From the NCBI GenBank assembly GCA_964499365.1, contig CAZCKU010000002.1, positions 124,001 through 188,000 on the forward strand: a stretch of DNA of 64,000 nt. Direction: 5' to 3'. How positions within the stretch are numbered: position 1 is the stretch's first letter; each line of letters opens with the position of its first letter. Made by a program: the position numbers and the translations under genes. The stretch comes from PALSA-1316 sp964499365. GTDB lineage: Bacteria > Nitrospirota > Thermodesulfovibrionia > Thermodesulfovibrionales > UBA6898. The notes beneath the pieces are model-generated. The model saw only the letters and a list, made by a program, of their open reading frames with translations, made no database searches and had not been told where the DNA came from. Below, piece by piece: positions 52,393 through 61,648 of the stretch.

Positions 52393-53606
52393 ACTCTGCT
52401 CAGCAGGTCGTTGATCGCCGAGAGCTGACCCGCCTCCGGATACCCCATGTTATCTCTTTCCACTACCCTAAAGAGCCACGTCAGAGAGGCGGCTTCGGGA
52501 ATCCCGACTCCGCTTGCTATCGCATCGGCCCACTCGATGAGAGAGCCAGTATCAAGAGGACAATTGAGCCGTCCGGTGCGATACTGCGCCCTTATCTCTT
52601 TTGCTATCTTGCATAGCTTTTTGGCAATGTCAGCTCCGACTCTTCTTTCAAGGACCTCCCGCTCGTTCTGGACGTTATAATCATGGAAGATGAAAATAGG
52701 GAAGCGCCTGGCCAGTGCCGGATCGATTTCGCTTGTGTCCGAATACCCCAGGTTCGCGGTCGCCATAAAGAGTATATTCTCCGCCTTTACCGCGATCCGC
52801 TCGCCAGTGGTAATGTCGTGAAGAGTGTAGAAGTCATCCTCCCTGTCGAGGGCCTTGATAAGGAGATTGCGCAGGGACCGGGTGCTTCTGGTCAGTTCCT
52901 CAAGCTGCACAATCGTCTTCTTTTCCTGAGCCATATCGAAGGCGACTCGCAACTCTCCCTTGCGTCGTTGCCAGCCGCCTTTTTCCGGGTCCGGCAGAAG
53001 TTTCTGCAGAAGGTCCACGTCCTCCAGTCCGTCGCTGATATGTATCTTGCAGACTTCATATCCGGTGTTTTGCTGCAGGAGCCTGCGCAGCTCATGAGTC
53101 TTTCCCGAGCCGGTCGGCCCGAAGAGGAACGTATTTTTCCACATCTTAAGGCCCAGTGAAAGCCGGTCGCCGTTGTCCGAAGAGGCCCATGATTCGGCCA
53201 GTCTCTCTTCAATCTTTGCCTTCGCAGCGCTGTCAAGGTTCTCATAGGCAAAGACGATATGTTTACACATATACCCATCAGGGTCATGCTGAGCCCGTTT
53301 TTTCCAGAACTCGCATTTGTCTTCCCTCTCACTGTCTGACTTCACGATGCTTGCGTCCCCGCACCACATGGTAAACAGGCCCGTAGTGGGATGCTTGCCA
53401 ATCACAACATTGTGCAGGGTCGGCCCGCCGGAACTGGCTTTTTTATTGACCACCTTGAAGACGACTGCAGGAGATTCCTTTTTCATGCCCTTGAATGTCA
53501 CGGCTACGTCTCTTATCTCCCTGACATACAAATCAGCCAGCTTGCTCCGGTGTGTAGGGTAATGTATGCCGTAAAGCCTCTCGACATCCTCCCATTGATT
53601 GTTCAT
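52389..53606 (-). CDS. MoxR/CobS-type AAA+ ATPase with Cys-rich N-terminus
   Basis: 405 residues. The AAA+ part (about 155-400) has Walker A FGPTGSGKTHE, Walker B IVQLEELTRS, sensor-1 FMATANLGYSDTSEIDPALA and ARRFPIF. The N-terminal 130 residues contain CGDASIVK, CEFWKKR and CKHIVFAYENL, a C-x(n)-C-x(n)-CxH layout like a SWIM zinc finger, which binds DNA or protein. Together with the VWA gene it forms the familiar MoxR-VWA chaperone pair, placed here inside a mobile backbone. Confidence 0.9.
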   Translation of the reverse strand: MNNQWEDVERLYGIHYPTHRSKLADLYVREIRDVAVTFKGMKKESPAVVFKVVNKKASSGGPTLHNVVIGKHPTTGLFTMWCGDASIVKSDSEREDKCEFWKKRAQHDPDGYMCKHIVFAYENLDSAAKAKIEERLAESWASSDNGDRLSLGLKMWKNTFLFGPTGSGKTHELRRLLQQNTGYEVCKIHISDGLEDVDLLQKLLPDPEKGGWQRRKGELRVAFDMAQEKKTIVQLEELTRSTRSLRNLLIKALDREDDFYTLHDITTGERIAVKAENILFMATANLGYSDTSEIDPALARRFPIFIFHDYNVQNEREVLERRVGADIAKKLCKIAKEIRAQYRTGRLNCPLDTGSLIEWADAIASGVGIPEAASLTWLFRVVERDNMGYPEAGQLSAINDLLSRV

Positions 53607-53687
53607 TATGATCGTCTCCTCCTTTTGACTCTCTGAAACATCACCTTTCCCGAACTGCCTGAACTTATTGCCGTAAGATGTATATCC

Positions 53688-54353
53688 CTACTCATATTCG
53701 AAGTTAATGGGGATGTTAGACTTCTTCCCTGCGATATCGGGGTTAACATTGCCCTTATCCATGACATGGTCGAAGTGGGTAACGGGAACGCGCAGGAAGA
53801 TGCCCGGCTGGAAATCGTAGGTGACCTCGGCCATTGTTTGGGGATACACCGTATAGGTAGTATCCCCAAGTTTTCTCTGATTGATTCCTGCGTTCGCCTC
53901 GGCAATAGAATAGGAATGGCCAAGGCAGTACTCGTCAATGGACTCAAGGTGCCCGGGAATAAGTTTCGGACAGTATTCGGGCAAAGGCATGTACAAGTGG
54001 TCCTTGATAATCGCATGCGGGTGCACAAGGAACAGCATTGACCCCCTGTCCAGCTTCTCGACAGGGAAATTATTAGGGATTCTCTTCGATGCGCCGTAAT
54101 GTCTTACCTCTTCCAGAAAGTCCGAACAATAGGGATAGTACTCTGCCCCAACCCACAGGATGAGATGGTTCTTGCCTTCCTTCTCAAACACAATAGGTGC
54201 CCTGAACGGTCCAGTCTCGTAGGGAAGCGGAGGGTCTATAATGAAATTTTCTATGGGACTGCCATAAGGGCTCTGTCCGCTGCAGACATAGAGACCTCCC
54301 GGCACTCTTTTGCCGCAGCCGCGTATGATTCCGGTGATGCTCTTTTCAGACAT
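53688..54353 (-). CDS. Hypothetical protein
   Basis: 221 residues. It is beta-rich, with Cys and Tyr scattered (RVPGGLYVCSGQSPYGSPIE, GHSYSIAEANAGINQRKLGD). It overlaps the ParB stop by 8 nt, which implies coupling to ParB. No family recognised, and no signal peptide or membrane segment is seen. Confidence 0.65.
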   Translation of the reverse strand: MSEKSITGIIRGCGKRVPGGLYVCSGQSPYGSPIENFIIDPPLPYETGPFRAPIVFEKEGKNHLILWVGAEYYPYCSDFLEEVRHYGASKRIPNNFPVEKLDRGSMLFLVHPHAIIKDHLYMPLPEYCPKLIPGHLESIDEYCLGHSYSIAEANAGINQRKLGDTTYTVYPQTMAEVTYDFQPGIFLRVPVTHFDHVMDKGNVNPDIAGKKSNIPINFEYE

Positions 54354-55143
54354 ATGCCTCCTCCTTTCTCAACGCCTTTATGGCCAATTCCAGACTCTCT
54401 TTCTTTCCGTTCCTCGTTATGGAGGCGGCCCTTTCGAGTCTGCTAAGCGCCTCTTTTATGAGAATATCTACCGTGTCTTCCTCGGTCGGTTCAGGCAGAC
54501 GAAAGAGCTCTGCCGGGACAAGGTTCTCAAGCTTCTTGGTCCGCAGAGCACCCGACACCGTCGCCAGGGTCAATTTCTCATCATCAAGCAATTCCCTCTG
54601 TCTTTCCGCAGGCAACTCACGGAGAACCTTCGCTATCGGGAGGCTGATCTTGCCCTCCTTCAGCTGAGTAAAGAACTCCGGGATGAGTTTGAAGAGCTTC
54701 ATCGAGGATTTAATGTGCGAGACCGGGATGCCCAGGTGGTCGGCTATGTCTTGCTGGCTCCATTTGTAAGCCGACATCATAACGCCCAGAGACTCAGCCT
54801 CCACTGCCGGGTTCGGTCGTCTGCTCATGTTTTCCACAACAGTTATCGTTGCCAGAATAGCTTCAGGAGTCCCGGACTGCAGCACCAGCGCCGGCACAGT
54901 ATTGAGGCCAGCCTGTTTAGCAGCGTGTACCCTCCGTCTTCCTGCCACAATTCTGTAAAGGTCCTCCTGACTGACAAGCACCACCTCCTGAAAAAGCATG
55001 CCCAGGTGAGAAACAGACTTATAGGTTGGCGCGACCACGCTTGCCTGCAATTCCTCTTCAACAACAATCTTGTCGATCTCGACTTCCCTCCGTTCCCATG
55101 TCCGGGGGATCTTGAATTCCAGCTGTCCCATTGTTTCCGTCAT
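54346..55143 (-). CDS. parB: ParB-family protein
   Basis: 265 residues. The ParB/sulfiredoxin nucleotide-binding core is present: YRIVAGRRRVHAAKQAGLNT (GxRR) and VVENMSRRPNPAVEAESLGV. A KorB-like helix-turn-helix follows (WSQQDIADHLGIPVSHIKSS). ParB proteins bind centromere-like parS sites as CTP-dependent clamps and act in partition or gene control. No ParA gene is seen in the window. In PRTRC cassettes a ParB homologue is the other namesake gene; here it lies about 7.5 kb from the rest. Confidence 0.93.
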   Translation of the reverse strand: MTETMGQLEFKIPRTWERREVEIDKIVVEEELQASVVAPTYKSVSHLGMLFQEVVLVSQEDLYRIVAGRRRVHAAKQAGLNTVPALVLQSGTPEAILATITVVENMSRRPNPAVEAESLGVMMSAYKWSQQDIADHLGIPVSHIKSSMKLFKLIPEFFTQLKEGKISLPIAKVLRELPAERQRELLDDEKLTLATVSGALRTKKLENLVPAELFRLPEPTEEDTVDILIKEALSRLERAASITRNGKKESLELAIKALRKEEAYV

Positions 55144-55173
55144 CTTGTTCTTTCTCCTTTCCGTTGAATTAAA

Positions 55174-55206
55174 GCGGCAGGTGCCAAGTAAGGCTGCACC
55201 TGCCGC
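55174..55206. terminator. 11-bp perfect hairpin between helicase and ParB genes
   Basis: Arms GCGGCAGGTGC and GCACCTGCCGC (55174-55184, 55196-55206) around an 11-nt loop. It lies 42 nt beyond the helicase stop on the minus strand, followed by TTTAATT. It is a probable terminator; as a perfect palindrome next to parB it could also be a binding site. Confidence 0.6.
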
Positions 55207-55247
55207 AGTTGTAATGTTGTAGCCGCCATTCTCAGGATGGGACAGGT

Positions 55248-58200
55248 TTATGCCGCCTTCTCCGTTATCACTGCGCCTTCCTCCGCCGACTCCACGCTGT
55301 CCCTCCTGTCGATGTCCAGCTCTTTGTTTATTTCGTATTGCTTCTTAAGAAGCTCCCTGAGCCTTTCTTCGTGCGGGAAAGGTTTCTCCAGTTCCGCGGT
55401 AAGCCCCATCAGGCGTTTTTCCATCTCGGCAAGCTCTGATGAATACTTGGCAATCGACGTCTCTATTCCCCGCAACGCGAAATCAAGACTGTTTACTGTG
55501 CCGACATCGTTGTCCGAGACATTCCCCTTATGCTCCGCCAGCCCTCGTGCAATAATGAGGGGCTGTGCATAACCATTGATATGCGTCCGGATATAAAGAT
55601 CAAACCCGGCATAGCTGCCGATTTTCTCATATGCGTCAGTCCCTTTGTTGAGGTTCGCAAGACTGATTATCTTGTCACCGGCGTACTTTCTTTCCGTATA
55701 AAGGGTCCCGTCGATTTCCATCCTGAACGGATCGGGCATCCTGCGGACACCGAGATCGTGCTTACGCTTCTCGATTGCCTTCTTGTAATTCTCGATTCTC
55801 GCCGGCAACGCGCTTACTTCGTACTCAAGCCTGTAGCGCTCGGATGAGTGTTGGGACCGCAGGGTTTCGAGTCTTTGCACTTCCAGGTCTATCTTGAATT
55901 TCTCCATGACCAGCGGATTGCCGCTTGCAAGCGCCTTTACCTCCGCGTAGCTCAACACAACTCCCTCAACGTCTTCGACCACCCTGGAAGAAACCTGATT
56001 GCTTCTGAGCTGGGCAATGAAACGTCCCTTGGCCTCGACTGCCTGCCACATATAGGCGTCAAAGCTGCCCTCAGTGACATATCTGTAGATTCTGACCGTC
56101 TTGTTCGTATTGCCCTGCCTCAGAATGCGTCCTTCCCGCTGCTCGACATCCCGCGGTCTCCAGGGGACATCCAGATGGTGCTCGGCCCCAAGTATCCGTT
56201 GAACGTTTGTGCCTGCTCCCATCTTCTCCGTGCTGCCGATAAGGACGCGGACCCTCCCGAAGTTGACCCTGACAAAGAGGGTCTTTTTCTTCTGATCGGT
56301 GTCGGCCTCGTGAATGAAGGCGATCTCCTCCCTGGGTATGCCCTTTCTGACCAGCTTCTCCCGAATGTCCTCGTAGACGCTGAAGCCATCGCCCCTCGGC
56401 GTGGAAAGATCACAAAATACGAGTTGAGTCCCCTTGAAATCCTCCATGTCCACCCATTCCTCGTAGATCTTCTGGACACACGCGTTGACCTTGCTCATTT
56501 CGAAGTCGTCTGCCAAGGAGTCTACAAGCCGCATGTCGAGTGCCGCCTTGCGGCCGTCAGTGGTGATTTTGAGCATGTTGTCCAGTCTCGGATCGATATG
56601 CTCAGCCCGCAAGGCTTCCGCCCTTTTGACAAGCGCTTTTATGAATTGCTTCTGCCCGTCGCTTGCTGGAGCGGCAACGACAATGGGTTTGCCACCGGCA
56701 AGCTGGGGCTTTGCGAGCTGAAGGGTCGCGTCCGTCTGGACATCGGCTACCTGCCAGTACATCTGGAGCAGTTCAGGAACGTTTACGAACCGGGCGAATC
56801 TGCTTCTCATTCTGTAGCCGGAACCATCAGGAGCTATCTCAAGCGATGTGACTACCTCTCCGAAAGTTGCAGCCCAGGAATCAAAGTGACTGATGTTATG
56901 CTCTACGAGCATCTCAGGCTGCTGGTAGCGCTGCATGGTGTACATCTCAGCGATGGTGTTTGATACAGGGGTGCCGGTTGCAAAGACTACGGGCTTTCTC
57001 CGTCTCAGAAGCCACTGACTCTTCATGCTGAGGTCGAATGCCCGCTTGCTGTCTGCGTTGGGGAGACCTGCGATGCGGGACATCTTCGTCACAATGAAGA
57101 GATTCTTGAAGAGGTCGGCCTCGTCCACAAACAGCATGTCAACACCGATCTCCTCGAACGTCAGACCGTTATCCTTTGCAGCCTCGTTAAGACGTTCCTG
57201 CAATTTTTCCGCAAGCCTCTTTTTGGCCTTTTCGAGTTCCTTTACGATTCTGCTGCCGGAATTATCCTCCCTCATGGATAGAATCGCTTCTTCAAGTTCC
57301 CTTATTCTTCCCTCCATGTGTGACGCGATAACGGCTGTAGACAATGGGATCTTCTCGAAACTGCTGTGAGCGATAATCACCGCGTCCCAGTGATTGAGCG
57401 CTATCTTCCCAAGGAAGGCCTTCCGTTTGGCAGGCGTAAAATCGTCGTGGCCCGCAATCAGGACGTTTGCCATGGGATAGAGCCGCAGAAACATCGCACC
57501 CCATTGCTCAAGCAGATGGTTCGGCACGGTTATCATCGCCTTCGAGATCAGACCGAGCCGCCTCATCTCCATAGCGGCCGCTATTATTACAAAAGACTTG
57601 CCTGCACCTACGATATGATCGATGAGCGTGGTTCCGGTCTGGATGATCCTCCAGATCGCGTCTTTCTGGTGCTTCATCAGGGTCAGATGAGTCGACATTC
57701 CGGGAAGGTTCAGGTGCGAGCCGTCAAACGTACGGGCACGGAGACAATTGAAAGTGGCATTGTAGACCTTGGCAAGGCGCTCCCTTCTTTCGGGATCCTT
57801 CCAGAGCCACTCCTTGAAGTGTTCCCTCACAAGCAGCTGCTTCTCCCTCGCGGCCTCCGTCTCCTTCTCGTTGATTACGGGCTTGTCATCCTCATAATCC
57901 CTGACAGTGGACATCCGGTTGTTCAGGGCGTCCCTGATCAGGGTAACCGCATTGCATCGGGCGGTCCCCCAGGTCGTCGTGTTATTGACGCTGTCGCTGA
58001 CCTCCCACCTTTTGTATGCGCTGATCTCTACGGTCCAGGTGCCTATGACAGGCGAATAGGCCACTTCGCAGGCGTCCTTCACGTCCACCAGTTCGTTGAT
58101 GAAAACCTCTACGTCCTTCGCGGGTATCCATGAGGCCCCCAGATTTGCGCGAATCTCCGTGCAATCGATATCCTTCGGCTGGACAGCCTTGAGTGCCTCA

Positions 58201-60173
58201 GAGTTCTTCCGAAACTCCGGGTCGGTAGTCGCAGCGAGTTCTGCGATCTCCAGCTTCTTCCGCACGTTCCCGCTCAGGTACTGATCCGCAGGTTCCCATC
58301 CACCCTCGGGGTTCCTGAATATCAACCCCTCAAGTTCATCCCGGATATCGGATTCGCTCTTGCCCGTCAGAGAGGACATCCTTTCGAAATCCACCCTGCC
58401 CAACTCGTTAAGGGTCACAAGAAAGGCCTCTTTTACTGTCTCCACCCGTTCCACCTTCCTGACAGGGTGAATTACCCTGCGCGAAAATACCTCCGCCTTC
58501 GCTGCCTTCTTAGTCTCGTCGTCATAGAGTTCCAGGGATAGAAGCAAAGGATAGTCAGGGTCCTCGGAAAACGCCGATTTGTTGCTTCTGGATTGTATAT
58601 AGCCGAACTCCTTTACGAACCGGTCGTAAACGGAATTAAGCTGAATCCTAACGAAATTGATGCTCGCGTCATCGGCAGTCGTCATTTCGTCATGCAGAAG
58701 CTGACGGGCGGTATCGCGGAGCCGAACCATTTTCTCGACCCGTTTTGTTGTGGTCGCCGGTAATTCCTGAAGCGCCAGCGAGCCAGCGATGCTTCTGTAA
58801 AGCCTGCCCTCATGGACGACGAAGGCACCCTCTTTTACGCTATCAGGAGAAGGGATTGCCCTATCGACAGTCGAAAGCGGCAACTCAGCCTCGGTCTCGA
58901 AGATATCCGGAGGGAAGAGGTGGACCACTTCGTTGAGCGCCTCAGTCAGTAATCTTCCATCAGGCTTGAGGCTTAAGTCATATCTGCCGTACATACCGCA
59001 TTCCCAAGCCAGCTTTCCGAGCATCATATGGGGGTTCTTCATGAAGTACGCGTTAATATGCACGTCCTCTGAGTCGCCGACTTCACAGGGAACAACCTCC
59101 AGCCAGTCGCCGTCACCCGGTATGCCGCCTTCTTCCCTCTTCCGCAGGAACACGATATCGCTGGTGACCTCAGTGTTTGCTATCTCCTTGAAGGCAGTGC
59201 AGGGAAGCCTGACCGCTCCGAGAAGGTCCGCCTTTTCGTAGATGTAATTCCTGACGCTTGCGTCCCTCCTGTCCATCAGGTACCGGCTTGTTATGAAAGC
59301 AACAATACCGCCGGGCCGCACGAGATCCAGCGACTTCGCAAAGAAGTACTCGTGAATGCTGAACTTGTGCTTCCGATACAGCGGATCGTGGAGCTTATAA
59401 TCCCCGAAAGGAACATTGGACACTGCAAGGTCAAAGAAGTTCACTGGGAAACGGGCGGACTCGTAGCCCATCACCCGTATGTCCGCGTCCGGGCAGAGCT
59501 GTTTGGCGATCCTTCCGGAGAGGGAGTCGAGTTCTATTCCTGAAAGTCTGCTATTTGAAAGCATCTCATCAGGCATCAGGCACAGAAAATAGCCTATCCC
59601 CAGGGAAGGCTCCAGAAACCTGCCTCCCTTGAACCCCATCCTTCCAAGGACTGCGTACATGAACCGAATAACGTCGGGGGAAGTGTAATGAGCATTAAGT
59701 GTGCTTGCCCTGGCAGAATCGTATTCCTCTTCGGTAAGCAGTTTTTCGAGTTCCTCGTATTCCTCCTCCCATGCACTGTTGGCATAATCGAAGGCCTGCG
59801 GCATCCCGCCCCAGCCGGTGTATTTCACCAATACCGACTGCTCCTCGGTCGTCGCGTTGCGTCCCTCGGCCTCCAGCTTTCTGAGCAGTTCGATAGCACT
59901 GATGTTATCCTTGAATTTTGCCTTCTGATTCCCCTTTCCGAGCTGGTCCTTGTCCGTAATACGGTAATTCCCGCTTATGGTGGGCTGATCACAGGCGACA
60001 ACAGGCATCGATGCGGGCTCAACGATACCAGACGTTTCAGGCAGCGCCCATAATAAGTCCTCGAAGCTCAACTGGTCTGTGCTTCCCTTGAGCCGGCGTT
60101 TCCCGTTGCCTTTCCCTGTAGGACTTGCGGCCAGAGAAGGCCCGCTTTCTGCCTCTGCTACTAAACCTGACAT
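55248..60173 (-). CDS. N6-adenine methylase/SNF2-type helicase fusion
   Basis: 1641 residues behind GGAGGT. The N-terminal third holds a methyltransferase domain: SAM site FLEPSLGIGYFLCL (about 180-195) and catalytic SNVPFGDY (about 248), then KSLDLVRPGGIVAFITSRYL. The C-terminal half is a superfamily-2 helicase: Walker A DHIVGAGKSFVI, DEAD box DMLFVDEADLF, and motif VI PRDVEQREGRILRQ. This architecture is common on phages, plasmids and integrative elements. It resembles the antirestriction protein DarB of phage P1 and may methylate or protect entering DNA. NVPFG departs from the usual NPPF/Y. It ends in a charged coiled coil. Confidence 0.92.
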   Translation of the reverse strand: MSGLVAEAESGPSLAASPTGKGNGKRRLKGSTDQLSFEDLLWALPETSGIVEPASMPVVACDQPTISGNYRITDKDQLGKGNQKAKFKDNISAIELLRKLEAEGRNATTEEQSVLVKYTGWGGMPQAFDYANSAWEEEYEELEKLLTEEEYDSARASTLNAHYTSPDVIRFMYAVLGRMGFKGGRFLEPSLGIGYFLCLMPDEMLSNSRLSGIELDSLSGRIAKQLCPDADIRVMGYESARFPVNFFDLAVSNVPFGDYKLHDPLYRKHKFSIHEYFFAKSLDLVRPGGIVAFITSRYLMDRRDASVRNYIYEKADLLGAVRLPCTAFKEIANTEVTSDIVFLRKREEGGIPGDGDWLEVVPCEVGDSEDVHINAYFMKNPHMMLGKLAWECGMYGRYDLSLKPDGRLLTEALNEVVHLFPPDIFETEAELPLSTVDRAIPSPDSVKEGAFVVHEGRLYRSIAGSLALQELPATTTKRVEKMVRLRDTARQLLHDEMTTADDASINFVRIQLNSVYDRFVKEFGYIQSRSNKSAFSEDPDYPLLLSLELYDDETKKAAKAEVFSRRVIHPVRKVERVETVKEAFLVTLNELGRVDFERMSSLTGKSESDIRDELEGLIFRNPEGGWEPADQYLSGNVRKKLEIAELAATTDPEFRKNSEALKAVQPKDIDCTEIRANLGASWIPAKDVEVFINELVDVKDACEVAYSPVIGTWTVEISAYKRWEVSDSVNNTTTWGTARCNAVTLIRDALNNRMSTVRDYEDDKPVINEKETEAAREKQLLVREHFKEWLWKDPERRERLAKVYNATFNCLRARTFDGSHLNLPGMSTHLTLMKHQKDAIWRIIQTGTTLIDHIVGAGKSFVIIAAAMEMRRLGLISKAMITVPNHLLEQWGAMFLRLYPMANVLIAGHDDFTPAKRKAFLGKIALNHWDAVIIAHSSFEKIPLSTAVIASHMEGRIRELEEAILSMREDNSGSRIVKELEKAKKRLAEKLQERLNEAAKDNGLTFEEIGVDMLFVDEADLFKNLFIVTKMSRIAGLPNADSKRAFDLSMKSQWLLRRRKPVVFATGTPVSNTIAEMYTMQRYQQPEMLVEHNISHFDSWAATFGEVVTSLEIAPDGSGYRMRSRFARFVNVPELLQMYWQVADVQTDATLQLAKPQLAGGKPIVVAAPASDGQKQFIKALVKRAEALRAEHIDPRLDNMLKITTDGRKAALDMRLVDSLADDFEMSKVNACVQKIYEEWVDMEDFKGTQLVFCDLSTPRGDGFSVYEDIREKLVRKGIPREEIAFIHEADTDQKKKTLFVRVNFGRVRVLIGSTEKMGAGTNVQRILGAEHHLDVPWRPRDVEQREGRILRQGNTNKTVRIYRYVTEGSFDAYMWQAVEAKGRFIAQLRSNQVSSRVVEDVEGVVLSYAEVKALASGNPLVMEKFKIDLEVQRLETLRSQHSSERYRLEYEVSALPARIENYKKAIEKRKHDLGVRRMPDPFRMEIDGTLYTERKYAGDKIISLANLNKGTDAYEKIGSYAGFDLYIRTHINGYAQPLIIARGLAEHKGNVSDNDVGTVNSLDFALRGIETSIAKYSSELAEMEKRLMGLTAELEKPFPHEERLRELLKKQYEINKELDIDRRDSVESAEEGAVITEKAA

Positions 60174-60856
60174 TCATTTACCTCCTTTCCGAAAAGCGTT
60201 TCACTTCCTGTGGGCTTCAATAGAGACTTTGTCTTCCTATTTGCTTTGCCTGGCACAGGGACGGCTGTCCTGTAAATGGCCCTGCCGTCTTTATCCGCCT
60301 TGGCTATCTTTCCGCAGGCAACCAGTTCGTCGAAGGTGCTTTGAATGAAAAGACACTCGGCCCTCCGTAATTCGCCCCTGTGGGCGAAATATGCAAGACC
60401 TGTTTTTATGTCCAGATCCAGAGACTTGAAGAGGTTTCGCCGTGGGGTCCAAAAGCGTTCGAGCAGTTGTCCTTCGAGAGCTTCTTTTCTTTCTAAAAGG
60501 ACCGCATTCAGTTCCTCCACGTTATAGTTGTAAGCCTCCTCGTAAGTGTCCACATGGTAGAGCTTGAAGGTGGAGCCCTTCCTTAGGGCCTCTGCGATCT
60601 CCTCCAGCCTGTCCTTCCTGACCCATCCGACGAGGTCCTGAGGGTGACAGTACAGATTCTCGCAACCCCCTCTGAAGCCTTCGAAGCAACTGCCGCTGCC
60701 GGATTTCTTCCAGCTCTTAAACCCAATGGCATCGAGAATCCTTACCACTTCGAAGTAGAACGTCCACACCTTCTCCTGGGGCATACCCTCTCCCCAGACG
60801 TACCCTGACTCCACCCGGAAGTAACTTCTTACGTAAATGTTTTCGTCTCTTGGCAC
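60161..60856 (-). CDS. Hypothetical protein
   Basis: About 231 residues from the GTG at 60856, chosen for AAAGGAG six bases ahead; a longer frame to 61060 would run through a terminator hairpin. It has an aromatic-rich N-terminus (YVRSYFRVESGYVWGEGMPQ), two Cys-containing loops and a basic end (KANRKTKSLLKP). It overlaps the start of the large methylase-helicase gene by 13 nt, implying a coupled partner. No family recognised. Confidence 0.68.
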   Translation of the reverse strand: MPRDENIYVRSYFRVESGYVWGEGMPQEKVWTFYFEVVRILDAIGFKSWKKSGSGSCFEGFRGGCENLYCHPQDLVGWVRKDRLEEIAEALRKGSTFKLYHVDTYEEAYNYNVEELNAVLLERKEALEGQLLERFWTPRRNLFKSLDLDIKTGLAYFAHRGELRRAECLFIQSTFDELVACGKIAKADKDGRAIYRTAVPVPGKANRKTKSLLKPTGSETLFGKEVNECQV

Positions 60857-60887
60857 TTTTTCTCCTTTCGCTAAGCTGAAATGCCAT

Positions 60888-60933
60888 TTAAAAAAGCAAA
60901 AGGCCCCGGCGGACAATACCGCTCGTGGCCTTT
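60888..60933 (-). terminator. Rho-independent terminator
   Basis: On the minus strand an AAAGGCC...GGCCTTTT stem (60898-60905 with 60927-60933, plus an inner GCGG/CCGC pairing) is followed by GCTTTTTT. It ends the transcript of the small genes to its right and precedes the gene at 60161-60856. Confidence 0.75.
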
Positions 60934-60963
60934 CGTAATAGTATTGGGACTTATACCGGCGAG

Positions 60964-61164
60964 TTAAATTTCGAGCTTCACCTCTGGCATATCTCCTCCG
61001 CACTTCAGACAATGAAGAGAAAAGCTGTAATGGATATCCGAGGCAACATGATGGCCGCACTGCTCACACTTATACTCCCACCACTTGCGAACATCAGAGG
61101 AATCTTCAGCAGCAAGTTCCCCCTTGACCTTTTTCAAGTCATCAATCTCAACAATTAAGGGCAT
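60964..61164 (-). CDS. Small zinc-ribbon protein, 66 aa
   Basis: 66 residues from ATG at 61164, behind AGGAGG six bases upstream. It carries a helical, charged N-terminus (IDDLKKVKGELAAEDSS), then CEQCGHHVAS and CLKCGGDM, a single zinc ribbon. Probably cytoplasmic; function unknown. Confidence 0.75.
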   Translation of the reverse strand: MPLIVEIDDLKKVKGELAAEDSSDVRKWWEYKCEQCGHHVASDIHYSFSLHCLKCGGDMPEVKLEI

Positions 61165-61204
61165 CTTACGCCTCCTTTGGTTTGTCCTTATTTCTATCTT
61201 TGTC

Positions 61205-61642
61205 TTACGCCGAGAACTGCCTGCTTCCACTTGAAATGGCAACGGGGCCCAGGACGGAACCGGTTAGAAATGTCTTTCGGTCAACCATAAAGAGCGTGGA
61301 ATGGACATCACGTTCAAATTCGTTTACGACCCCGAACCGGACCCTGAAGAATATGTTCGCCTCTGTAGAACAGACTATTTCGGCGTTGCTGAACCCACCA
61401 AATACCTGATTGAGTCTGCCGCCTATATAGATGCTATCGGCGGTCTTCTCCATAACTTTTTCGACCTCGCTGAACTCATGACTGTTTAGGCGAGTCATCC
61501 CTATCTGTTTGAAGTCCCTCGGAAATGAAATGACAGTAGAGATCTTAGATTGTGTGGAAGAATGATCATATTGAACCTCCAAAAATGTGATAGCCGTTGC
61601 AATGTATGCTTCTTCTGACAGTCGGTAGCACTTCCCCGACAC
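61205..61642 (-). CDS. Hypothetical protein, 145 aa
   Basis: GTG start at 61642; its ribosome site AGGAGG is formed by the last codons of the upstream gene, whose stop lies 7 nt ahead. Mixed alpha/beta protein (AYIATAITFLEVQYDHSSTQ, IFFRVRFGVVNEFERD). No family or motif recognised. Confidence 0.62.
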   Translation of the reverse strand: MSGKCYRLSEEAYIATAITFLEVQYDHSSTQSKISTVISFPRDFKQIGMTRLNSHEFSEVEKVMEKTADSIYIGGRLNQVFGGFSNAEIVCSTEANIFFRVRFGVVNEFERDVHSTLFMVDRKTFLTGSVLGPVAISSGSRQFSA

Positions 61643-61648
61643 GAATAA

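Noticed and set aside
54310..55167. A 285-codon frame on the plus strand across parB
   Set aside because: It is antisense to a clear ParB gene, has no ribosome site and encodes no recognisable domain.
55848..56963. A 371-codon plus-strand frame inside the methylase-helicase gene
   Set aside because: Antisense to conserved helicase motifs; long only because the GC-richer region has few stops.
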